From contig JBCCGI010000139.1 in NCBI GenBank assembly GCA_039029355.1, forward strand, positions 1 to 14,669: 14,669 bases of DNA, in the 5' to 3' direction. The notes under the pieces are model-generated. The model saw nothing but the letters and a program-made list of their open reading frames with translations, was not told where the DNA came from and ran no database searches. This stretch comes from JBCCGI01 sp039029355 (GTDB taxonomy: Bacteria; Planctomycetota; UBA1135; GCA-002686595). This document shows, piece by piece, positions 7,271 to 14,528 of this stretch; the first letter of the stretch is position 1; every line of letters starts with the position of its first letter. Made by a program: the position numbers and the translations under genes.

Positions 7271-9069
7271 TAGCTCGCGACCTTCGCCGAGGTCGCGGTG
7301 AAGCGCCGCAGACGCTCGTCGAAGCGCTTCTCGTCCCGCGCCAAGCGGAACATCTCCGCGTACTCCTCGCGCCAGGACCGATGCCGCTCGACCTCGCCGG
7401 GGTGGCCGGAGCCCGACGCCGCGATCTCGAGGCGGCGCTCGACGTCCCAGTCGAACACGACCAGGTCGTCCGGCCGCAGCTCGCCGCCCAGGATCGAGGC
7501 GTCGTCGTCGTAGACCAGCTCCTGCCCACCGCCGAAGCTGCGGCGCAGGTAGTCGTGGGACAGCAGCCCCACCGGCATGCGCACCAGCTCGGGCGCCTCA
7601 CCCTCGGGCCCCAGCACCTCGCCGTCCAGCAGGCAGTCGCCGTCGTCCAGCGCATACGAAACCGGCACGACGACCTCGATCCCCACCTCGCGCGGGTTCA
7701 CGGCGACGTACACGTTGCGGTAGTGCGCCTGGCCGTGCGGGCCGTTCACGCGGAGCGACATGTGCGTCGGGTGCACGTCGAGCGTCAGCGGGCGGTCCTC
7801 GGCCGGGCTCAGCACGAGCCCGTCGGACACGCGCCGCAGCTCGCGGTGCTCGGCGGAGAAGGACTCGGCGTCGGCGGCGGGCCGGCGCAGCTCGGTGTTG
7901 CGGGCGAAGACCGGCCGGCGGTACTCGAGCCGCTGCTCGCCCGATCCGCGCGGCGCGGCGCGCAGCACGAGGAGCTCCTCGAGGAACTCACGCCACAGGA
8001 ACGACCACGGGTCCTGGAGGTTGTCGGTGGCCTCCGAGGCGCCCAGGGAGATGTTCCAGCCGGTCGGCCAGATGTCGCGGAAGAAGAACGGCGTCCACGT
8101 GCGGCCGCGGTAGGAGACGATCGCAAACACGCCGCCGGAGGCCCAGCGCAGCGGGAAGCGGTCGAGCGGCAGGGTCAGGTTCGCCGCCTCGTTGCCCGCC
8201 AACACCGCGTGCATGCGCCGGTCGACGCGCCGCGCCCAGTCCTCCACGTCGGGCGTGTCGAGACAGAGATCGCGCAGCGCGCGGCGCGCCGAGCCGCGGT
8301 AGATGGCGTCGGCCACCTCGGTGCGGTCGAGCTCGACCGCCGTGGCGCGGCCCGAGTGCGCGACGCGCAGCTCGGAGGTCAGGAGCTCGACGGCGAAGAC
8401 CCGCCCGGGCAGCGGGCCGTCGCGGAAGACGCGCGCGGCGGAGTCGAAGCCGTCGGTCTCCAGCGCGCGCTCGCGCTTGTCGCTCCACGGCGTGGCGCTC
8501 TCCGGAGCGCTCAGCGTCTCGCTCGCGCCCGGCTCGCCGCCGCCGAGGCTGAAGCGGCGCGCTTCGGACAGCAGCGCGGGCCGGACCTTCGACCGCAGGT
8601 CGTCGTCGTCCGCGAACGTGCCGGCGAGCAGACTCGACCGGACGTCGAAGCGGGCGCGGAACGCGCGCAGGCGCGCCAGCTGCTCGGTATCGACGTCGTA
8701 CGGAAAGGGCGCTTCCTTGAAGAAGAGCAGGATGCGCGGGCTGCCCTCCCGGTGCCGACGCTCGAGGGCGCGGAAGAACTCCTCCTCGGTCCCGGTCCGC
8801 TCCTCCCCCGCATCGGAGCCGAAGCGATGCCAGAACAGGAGCAGCACGACGTCGGCCTCGTCGAGGCGCTCGTTGATGACCGCCTGCGGTCGCCCGACGT
8901 CGGGAAAGACGCCGTCATCCCAGGCCAGGAAGCGGAACGCGACCGGAATCTCCAGCGCCGCCAGGTCGTCGTTGATCTCGGCCAGCAGCAGCTTGAGCAC
9001 CGCGCGCTCGGGCTCGCCGTCCGAGGGCGAGCCGACGAACACCCGGAGCGTCTTCGTGTCGATCCCCAC
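7258..9069 (-). CDS. DUF4062-like domain protein with Nudix-like C-terminal region
   Basis: The product has 603 residues. The N-terminus (about 6-120) matches the DUF4062 pattern, a TIR/SEFIR-related Rossmann-like fold: LRVFVGSPSDGEPERAVL, FLAWDDGVFPDVGRPQAVIN, EADVVLLLFWHRFGSDAG, GTEEEFFRALE and RILLFFKEAPFP. DUF4062 proteins are often fused to signalling or NTPase modules, and some are thought to act in defence. Residues 121-300 are not recognised. Residues about 311-370 look Nudix-like: GGVFAIVSYRGR, WPTGWNISLGASE, then REFLEELLV (360-368), which matches the Nudix helix REUxEExGU except for Gly replaced by Leu. The spacing before it is not canonical, so this is only a hypothesis. Residues 410-603 are unrecognised. 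The GTG at 9069 is the first usable start, 8 nt after the cysS stop and just before the conserved first strand; no Shine-Dalgarno is visible. It is probably transcribed with cysS. There is no signal peptide or membrane segment, so it is cytoplasmic. Confidence 0.82.
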   Translation of the reverse strand: MGIDTKTLRVFVGSPSDGEPERAVLKLLLAEINDDLAALEIPVAFRFLAWDDGVFPDVGRPQAVINERLDEADVVLLLFWHRFGSDAGEERTGTEEEFFRALERRHREGSPRILLFFKEAPFPYDVDTEQLARLRAFRARFDVRSSLLAGTFADDDDLRSKVRPALLSEARRFSLGGGEPGASETLSAPESATPWSDKRERALETDGFDSAARVFRDGPLPGRVFAVELLTSELRVAHSGRATAVELDRTEVADAIYRGSARRALRDLCLDTPDVEDWARRVDRRMHAVLAGNEAANLTLPLDRFPLRWASGGVFAIVSYRGRTWTPFFFRDIWPTGWNISLGASEATDNLQDPWSFLWREFLEELLVLRAAPRGSGEQRLEYRRPVFARNTELRRPAADAESFSAEHRELRRVSDGLVLSPAEDRPLTLDVHPTHMSLRVNGPHGQAHYRNVYVAVNPREVGIEVVVPVSYALDDGDCLLDGEVLGPEGEAPELVRMPVGLLSHDYLRRSFGGGQELVYDDDASILGGELRPDDLVVFDWDVERRLEIAASGSGHPGEVERHRSWREEYAEMFRLARDEKRFDERLRRFTATSAKVASYYFS

Positions 9070-9077
9070 CGCGCGCG

Positions 9078-10517
9078 CTAGCGCGACGCCCGGCGCCAGA
9101 TCGTGCCCTCGGGCGTGTCCTCCAGCTGGATGCCCTCGGCCAGGAGCTCGTCGCGGATGCGGTCCGACTCGGCGAAGTCGCGGCCTGCGCGCGCGGCGTT
9201 GCGCGCGTCGATGCGCGCCTGGATGTCGTCGTCGACCGACTCCTTCTCGGTCTGGATGACGCCGAGGACGGCGTTGGCCGCGCGCACGAAGTCGAGCGCC
9301 TCGGACGCGACGTCGCGACCCAGCGCCTGCTCGAGCACGGCCGTGCGGAGCTCGAAGAGCGCCGACAGCGCGATCGGCGTGTTGAGGTCGTCGTCCATGC
9401 CCGACTCGAAGCGCGTGCGGGAGGCCGCGAGCACGTCCGCGCCGGCGTCGGGCGCCTCGGCCGCGCCCTGGCCCTCGGCGGCGAGGTGCAGCCGACGCGC
9501 GAGGTCGTCGAGCCCCTCGAGCGCGCTGGCCGCCTCGCCCATCACCTTCCAGGTGAAGTTCAGCGGCTGGCGGTAGTGGCCGCGGATCAGCGCGTAGCGC
9601 AGGGCGCGCGGCTCGAAGCCCTTTCCGGCGACGTCGTCGACCGAGTAGACGTTGCCCAGGCTCTTCGACATCTTGCCGCCGTCGACCTGCAGGAAGCGGG
9701 CGTGCATCCAGTAGCGCGAGAAGGAGTCGCCGGTGTGGCACTCGGACTGCGCGATCTCGCACTCGTGGTGCGGAAAGATGTTGTCCTCGCCACCGGTGTG
9801 GATGTCGATCGTGACGTCGAGGTGCTTGAGCGCCATGGCCGAGCACTCGATGTGCCAGCCGGGGAAGCCGTGGGCGCCGAAGCGGCTCTCCCACTTCTGG
9901 AGGTGCTTCGCGTCGGCCTTCCAGAGGGCGAAGTCCTTCGGGTTGCGCTTCTCCTGGCGCACCTGGATGCGTGCGCCGTCGTCGAGCTCGTCGACGCGGT
10001 TGCCCGACAGCCGGCCGTAGCGCTCGAAGGACGTGACGTCGAAGTACACCTCGGTGCCGTCCTCGCCCTGCACCTCGTAGGCGTGCCCCTTCGCGATCAG
10101 GTCGTCGACGATCGCGAGCATCTCAGGGACGTGGTCGCTCGCGCGCGGGTTCTCGTGGGCGGGCAGGATGCCGAGGGCGTCGCGGTCCTGGTTGAAGAGG
10201 TCGATGTTCGCCTGGCAGATCTCCTGCGGGCTCTTGTTCTCGCGCCGCGCCTGGGCCTCGACGCGGTCCTCGCCGGCGTCGTTTTCCTCGTCGAGGAGGT
10301 GCCCGACGTCGGTGAAGTTCATCACCTGGCGGACCTCGAAGCCGCGGTACTCGAGCCAGCGGCGCAGGATGTCGGCGAAGAGGTACGAGCGGAAGTTGCC
10401 GATGTGCGCGCGGTTGTAGACCGTCGGACCGCAGTTGTACATCCGAACCCGACCTGGGGTGAGGGGCTCGAACGGCTCCTTCTTCTTCGAGTAGCTGTTG
10501 TAGACGGAGAAGGTCAT
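9078..10517 (-). CDS. cysS: Cysteinyl-tRNA synthetase
   Basis: This class I synthetase charges tRNA-Cys with cysteine using ATP. The 479 residues are close to the 461 of E. coli CysRS. Signatures are all present: MYNCGPTVYNRAHIGNFRSY with zinc ligand Cys29 and the HIGN motif at 38-41; GWHIECSAMA with Cys225; FPHHECEIAQSE with His250 and Glu254 completing the zinc site; GGKMSKSLGN with KMSKS at 282-286. The C-terminal DALR-type helical region and tRNA-anticodon tail are intact. The ATG at 10517 is chosen because family alignment starts there (MTFSVYNSYS) and an AGGA lies 8 nt upstream on the minus strand. The frame continues open upstream to 10676, but that part is Ala/Ser/Pro-rich antisense of the next gene. 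The DUF4062 gene follows 8 nt after the stop. Confidence 0.97.
   Translation of the reverse strand: MTFSVYNSYSKKKEPFEPLTPGRVRMYNCGPTVYNRAHIGNFRSYLFADILRRWLEYRGFEVRQVMNFTDVGHLLDEENDAGEDRVEAQARRENKSPQEICQANIDLFNQDRDALGILPAHENPRASDHVPEMLAIVDDLIAKGHAYEVQGEDGTEVYFDVTSFERYGRLSGNRVDELDDGARIQVRQEKRNPKDFALWKADAKHLQKWESRFGAHGFPGWHIECSAMALKHLDVTIDIHTGGEDNIFPHHECEIAQSECHTGDSFSRYWMHARFLQVDGGKMSKSLGNVYSVDDVAGKGFEPRALRYALIRGHYRQPLNFTWKVMGEAASALEGLDDLARRLHLAAEGQGAAEAPDAGADVLAASRTRFESGMDDDLNTPIALSALFELRTAVLEQALGRDVASEALDFVRAANAVLGVIQTEKESVDDDIQARIDARNAARAGRDFAESDRIRDELLAEGIQLEDTPEGTIWRRASR
10506..10513 (+). promoter_or_regulatory. Shine-Dalgarno-like GGAGAAGG supporting kinase start
   Basis: GGAGAAGG lies inside the 5' coding region of cysS on the opposite strand. 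GGAG is 6 nt before the ATG at 10516, and AAGG is 8 nt before the in-frame ATG at 10522, so it could serve either. It is the best plus-strand ribosome-binding sequence here and argues for a start at 10516 or 10522 over the GTG at 10549, which has none. The caveat is that these bases are also fixed by the cysS codons for Thr-Phe-Ser-Val, so the match may be accidental. Confidence 0.4.
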
Positions 10518-13500
10518 GGAGATGATCCTGGGCTGCGGGATTCTAACGGTGGAAACGGCCCTTCCCCAACTGGAACGCGTGGGCCCGCTCGGCGCGGGCG
10601 CGACGTCGACCGTCGAGCTGGCTCGCCTCGCGGCTCCGTGGGCCGGGCTGGAGCTCGGCACCGTCGTCGCGGTCAAGCGGCTGCTGCCCGCCCTGGCGCT
10701 GGACCCGCGCGCCTGCGCCGCGCTGCGCGCCGAGGCCGAGATCGGCGGGCGGGTGCGGCACGGGTCGCTGGTCCGCGTGCTGGCCTGCGGCGAGGACGAC
10801 GAGGGCCCGCTGCTCGTGATGGACTACGTCCCGGGCCGGACCCTGGCCGAGCGGCTGTCGCACGAGGGCGCCTTGCCCGAGGCCCAGCTGCGCCAGGTCG
10901 GCATGCAGCTCGCCGGCGCGCTGGCGGCGCTGCACGCCGAAGGGGTCGTCCACGGCGACCTCAAGCCCGAGAACGTGCGGCTCGACCTCGACGGGCGCGC
11001 GGTGCTGCTCGATCTGGGACTGGCGCGCTCGTGCGCCGGGCTGGCCGACGCCCACGCGGACGGCGGCAGCCTGCCCTACCTCGCCCCCGAGCGCGCCCAG
11101 GGCCGCCCGGCGGGCACGCCGGCGGACGTCTTCGCGCTCGGGGTGGTGCTCTACGAGCTGGCCACCGGCGTCCACCCCTACGACCCGCGCGCCGGGGGGC
11201 TCGCGTCGGGGCCGATCACGCGCTCGAGCGGGCGCGTGCTGCCGCGCGCGCTCGAGGAGGAGGGCGCCGACGCGCTGCTCGCCGCCCTCGCCACCGCGCG
11301 TCCGACCGCGCCGTCGGCGCTCTCGCCGGAGCTCTCGCCCTTCCTCGACGCGGTGCTGCTGCAGATGCTCGCGCGCGCGCCCGAGGAGCGCCCCTCCGCC
11401 GCCGAGCTGGCGTCGATCCTCGACCAAGGCGAGGCCGGCTCCTGGTGGCGCACCGAGGTCGGCTCCGACGACACGCGCCTGGCCCGCCGCCAGCACCGCG
11501 AGGCGCACGACACGCCGCTGGTCGGACGCGACCAGGAGCTGGCCGCGCTGCGCGCGCTCTTCGCGACCGTGCTCAGCGACGGGCGCGGCGCCGTGGCGTG
11601 GCTCGTCGGCCCGGCGGGCAGCGGCAAGTGGCGCCTGGCGCGCGAGTTCGCCGCGCGCGCGCGGCTCGGAGTCGAGCCGCCGATCTACCTCTACGGACGC
11701 TGGACCGAGACGGCGGAGACGCGCTCGGGCGGAGCGCTGTCGCTGCTCCTGCACCGCTGGCTGCAGCTCCCTCCAGGGCGCGCGCCGCGCGTGCGCGAGC
11801 GGGCGCGATTGGAGGCGTTGGTGTCGCCCGACACGGCCGCGCTCCTGGAGGCCGCCCTCGACCCGTCGCCCGACGCGCGCTTCCCCGACTCGGTGGGCGT
11901 GGCGCTCGCCGACTGGCTGGCCGCGCTGTCGCGCGAGCGGCCGCTGGTGGTCTTCCTCGACGACCTGCACCGGGCCGGCGCGGTCACTCTGGACGCGCTC
12001 GGCACCCTGGTGGCGCGCCTGCACCGCATGCGTGTCCTGCTGGTGGCCGGCAGCCGCGACGAGGTCTCGGGACAGAACCCCGAGGCGCTCGGGCAGCTGA
12101 CCGCCCTGATCACGCGCGCCGGGGAAGACAGCGGCGAGGAGACCTCGATCCCGGTCGAACGGGTCGAGCTCGGGCCGCTGACCGTCGGCGCGGTGACGGA
12201 GCTCGTGCGGCGGGTATTCCACCGCACGGTACCGCGCCTGCGCCTCAGCGAGGTGCTGTGGCAGCGCAGCCGCGGCAACCCGGGGCTGGTCGACGAGATC
12301 CTGCACGAGCTCGTGAACCAGGGCTCGGTCGAACCGGCCGCGGACGGCGCGCTGCGCCTGCTGATCGCGCCCGACGAGCTCCCGATGCCGGCCTCGCTGC
12401 AGACGCTGATCGCCGCCCGCCTGCGGGGCCTCGAGCCCGAGCTGCGGCGCTGGCTGGAGCGGCTGGCCATCGTCGGCGGCCGGATCGAGCCGGACTTCCT
12501 GCTGCGGGCCTTCCCTCCGACGACGCGCGAGGAGATCGACGAGCTGTTCCCGCGGCTGGTGCGCGAGGGTTGGCTCGTGCCCGCGGGGCAGCGCTACCGC
12601 TTCGCACGCCCGGCGCTGCGCGAGGCGATCTACCGCACGATGCAGCCGGCGCGCCGCGTGCGGCTCCACGCCGCCGCCGCCCGTGGGCTGGAGCCGGCCG
12701 AGGGCAACGAGGTCTCGGCCGGCGAGCTCTTCCAGCGCGCCTTCCACCTGCGCGCGGCCGAGGAGCACAAGGCGACGCTCGAGCTCGTGCTGGGCCTGAT
12801 CGTGCGCCTGCGCCGGCGGGCCTCGGCCCAGCGCATGCTCATCCTGGCCCGCTGGGGCCTCGAGGCGGTCGACGCGATGTCGGGCGACCCGGTGGCCGGC
12901 GCGGCGCGGCTCTCGCTGCTGGAGACCGCCGCGGACGCGGCCGATCGGCTGGGCGTGCGCGACGAGGAGCGCGAGCTGCTCGACCGGCTGGTGGAGATGG
13001 ACGTCGACGCGGACGCCGACCCGGCCTCGGCGGCGCGCCTCTACCTGCTGCACGGACGCTACGCGGCCGGCACCGGGCAGTTCGGCCTGGCGCGCGGCTT
13101 CCTGCGCAACGCGATGCAGCTCGTCGAGCAAGGCGGCCCGCGGCCGCTGCGCGGCGAGATCAAGCGCCGGCTCGGGGCGGTGCAGGCGCAGATCGGCGAG
13201 CTCGCCGACGCGCGCCAGCTCGCGCAGGAGGCCCTCGGCGACGCCGCCGAGGCGTCGCACCGCGCGCTCGCGCACCTCGCCATCGCGCTGGTCGACACGC
13301 TGGAGGACCGCTTCGAGCAGGGCCTCGACCGCATCGGCGCCTGCCTCACCGAGCTGCGCGCCGAGGGCGCGCCGCCGCTCGGCATCCTGGGCTTCGCCAG
13401 CCTGCTGCGGGCGCGGCTGCTGCGCTCGATCGGCCGCTCGGGACGCGCGCTGGGCGCCGCCCGGCGGGCCGTGCGCCTGGCCGAACGGGCCGGCGAACGG

Positions 13501-14118
13501 CGCTTCGAGGTCGAGGCGCGCGCGCGCCTCGGCGCGCTCCTCGTCGATCTCGACCGCGCCGAGGAAGCCGAGGTGCAGCTGCGCGACGCGCTGCTCTCTT
13601 CGCGCGAGATCGAGGACCGCCGCGGCCAGGTGATCGCCGAGTCGTGGCTCGGGATCCTGCTCTGGGAGGCCGACGACCCGTCCTCCCGCGCCGCGGTCGA
13701 GCGCGCCACCGAGTCGGCACGCGAGATCGGCTTCTACCGCGCCGAAGCCCTGGCGCTGGCGATCCTGGCCCGCATCCACCGCGCGGGCGGCGACCTCGCC
13801 GCGGCGCAGAGCGCCAGCGGGCGCTCGGCCGAGCTCGTCTACCTCTACGGCGCGGAGATGGTCGACCGGATCGTGTGCCTGGGCACGCGCGCCCTGGTGC
13901 TGAGCTCGGGCGGCCGCGGCGGCGAGGGTCGCACGCTGGTCCGCGAGCTGCGCCGCCACATGCGGCGCGAGAACGGCCGCATCCGCTCGAACACGCTGCG
14001 CCGCGGACAGCGCGCCTACTCGACGCGGCTGTTGGAGCTGGTGCTGTCGGCCGACGGCCCGGTCTACCCGCGCGCGCCCGGGGCCGAGGAGGCCGCGGAG
14101 CGCTTCGGCGACACCTGA
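10516..14118 (+). CDS. Large Ser/Thr kinase - AAA-type ATPase - TPR signalling protein
   Basis: This is a 1200-residue multidomain regulator. The kinase domain (about 20-300) has the loop LGAGATSTVELA (25-36), Lys54 in VAVK, HGDLKPEN (146-153), DLG (166-168) and APER (190-193). HGD replaces HRD, so it is a non-RD kinase and may not need activation-loop phosphorylation. A second module starts at PLVGRDQELAALRALF (335-350), as in AAA_16 ATPases. Its Walker A reads GPAGSGKW (365-372), with Trp in the place of the Mg-binding Ser/Thr, while Walker B VVFLDD (478-483) and the sensor-like LLVAGSRDE are normal. From about 690 to the end it is all-helical and Arg/Ala/Leu-rich with degenerate TPR-like repeats. 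No transmembrane segment is seen. Kinase-AAA-TPR proteins of this form occur in Myxococcota and Planctomycetota. The start is uncertain: ATG 10516, ATG 10522 or GTG 10549. It is divergent from cysS and its 3' end overlaps the convergent membrane gene by 55 bp. Confidence 0.9.
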   Translation: MEMILGCGILTVETALPQLERVGPLGAGATSTVELARLAAPWAGLELGTVVAVKRLLPALALDPRACAALRAEAEIGGRVRHGSLVRVLACGEDDEGPLLVMDYVPGRTLAERLSHEGALPEAQLRQVGMQLAGALAALHAEGVVHGDLKPENVRLDLDGRAVLLDLGLARSCAGLADAHADGGSLPYLAPERAQGRPAGTPADVFALGVVLYELATGVHPYDPRAGGLASGPITRSSGRVLPRALEEEGADALLAALATARPTAPSALSPELSPFLDAVLLQMLARAPEERPSAAELASILDQGEAGSWWRTEVGSDDTRLARRQHREAHDTPLVGRDQELAALRALFATVLSDGRGAVAWLVGPAGSGKWRLAREFAARARLGVEPPIYLYGRWTETAETRSGGALSLLLHRWLQLPPGRAPRVRERARLEALVSPDTAALLEAALDPSPDARFPDSVGVALADWLAALSRERPLVVFLDDLHRAGAVTLDALGTLVARLHRMRVLLVAGSRDEVSGQNPEALGQLTALITRAGEDSGEETSIPVERVELGPLTVGAVTELVRRVFHRTVPRLRLSEVLWQRSRGNPGLVDEILHELVNQGSVEPAADGALRLLIAPDELPMPASLQTLIAARLRGLEPELRRWLERLAIVGGRIEPDFLLRAFPPTTREEIDELFPRLVREGWLVPAGQRYRFARPALREAIYRTMQPARRVRLHAAAARGLEPAEGNEVSAGELFQRAFHLRAAEEHKATLELVLGLIVRLRRRASAQRMLILARWGLEAVDAMSGDPVAGAARLSLLETAADAADRLGVRDEERELLDRLVEMDVDADADPASAARLYLLHGRYAAGTGQFGLARGFLRNAMQLVEQGGPRPLRGEIKRRLGAVQAQIGELADARQLAQEALGDAAEASHRALAHLAIALVDTLEDRFEQGLDRIGACLTELRAEGAPPLGILGFASLLRARLLRSIGRSGRALGAARRAVRLAERAGERRFEVEARARLGALLVDLDRAEEAEVQLRDALLSSREIEDRRGQVIAESWLGILLWEADDPSSRAAVERATESAREIGFYRAEALALAILARIHRAGGDLAAAQSASGRSAELVYLYGAEMVDRIVCLGTRALVLSSGGRGGEGRTLVRELRRHMRRENGRIRSNTLRRGQRAYSTRLLELVLSADGPVYPRAPGAEEAAERFGDT

Positions 14119-14513
14119 TGGGCGAGGTAGGCCACGAGCCAGCCGACCGAGGTGAGCCCGTGCGTCCAGATCCAGATCCGCTGCCAGGTCTCGTCGCTCG
14201 CCGTCTGCACCAGGTAGCCGGACACCACCATCGGGAGCAGCAGCCCGAAGAGCGCCAAGCCCAGCTTGCGCCGCGGCCGGAAGCCCGCCTTCACCCGCTT
14301 CCACACGTGATCGCGCCAGATCAGCCCGCTGGCGAAGACCAGGAGCGGCGCGGACAGGATGTGCAGGTGCTGCAGATCGGGCTGCCAGGGGTGGTTGACG
14401 ATCGCGAACTCGTCCGCCGGCTCGGCGAAGTAGCGCATCCAGCCATAGACGAGCCCGGTGCCGCCCACGAGGGCGTTCGCGACGTGCTGGAGCCAGGCCT
14501 CGGCGCGGGTCAT
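14064..14513 (-). CDS. Small four-helix membrane protein, possibly cytochrome-b-like
   Basis: The product has 149 residues with four predicted membrane helices at about 9-28, 48-66, 83-102 and 113-132. Histidines lie at or near the helices: His10, His41, His49, His51, His69, His118 and His132. WLQHVANALVGGTGLVYGW in helix 1 and WTHGLTSVGWLVAYLAHQV in helix 4 resemble b-type cytochrome helices (cytochrome b561/DUF4405-like), so haem binding in an electron-transfer protein is plausible. This is inference; no family was confidently recognised. Conserved-looking text (NHPWQPDLQHLH, GLIWRDHVWK) suggests a real gene and not an antisense artefact. The 3' end runs 55 bp into the convergent kinase gene; the last dozen residues are Ser/Ala/Pro/Gly-rich. 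An insertion sequence ends about 16 bp upstream of its ATG, so its original promoter may be displaced. The Shine-Dalgarno is weak. Confidence 0.72.
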   Translation of the reverse strand: MTRAEAWLQHVANALVGGTGLVYGWMRYFAEPADEFAIVNHPWQPDLQHLHILSAPLLVFASGLIWRDHVWKRVKAGFRPRRKLGLALFGLLLPMVVSGYLVQTASDETWQRIWIWTHGLTSVGWLVAYLAHQVSPKRSAASSAPGARG

Positions 14514-14528
14514 GCGGCGGAGCCTAGC

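Noticed and set aside
5002..9081. A 1359-codon open frame on the plus strand
   Set aside because: It runs out of frame through the kinase and antisense through the DUF4062 gene. The translation is Arg/Ala/Pro/Gly-rich with no motifs, as expected in very GC-rich DNA.
9070..9894. N-terminal extension of the DUF4062 protein into cysS
   Set aside because: It is out of frame with cysS, compositionally biased, and ends just before the conserved first strand, where a GTG is available.
10518..10676. N-terminal extension of cysS
   Set aside because: The extra 53 residues are Ser/Ala/Pro-rich antisense of the kinase gene. CysRS homology starts at MTFSVYNSYS, where an AGGA is correctly spaced.
10543..14304. 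A 1253-codon open frame on the minus strand
   Set aside because: It is fully antisense to the kinase-ATPase gene, which has clear motifs. The composition is Arg/Ala/Gln/Leu low complexity with no recognisable domain.
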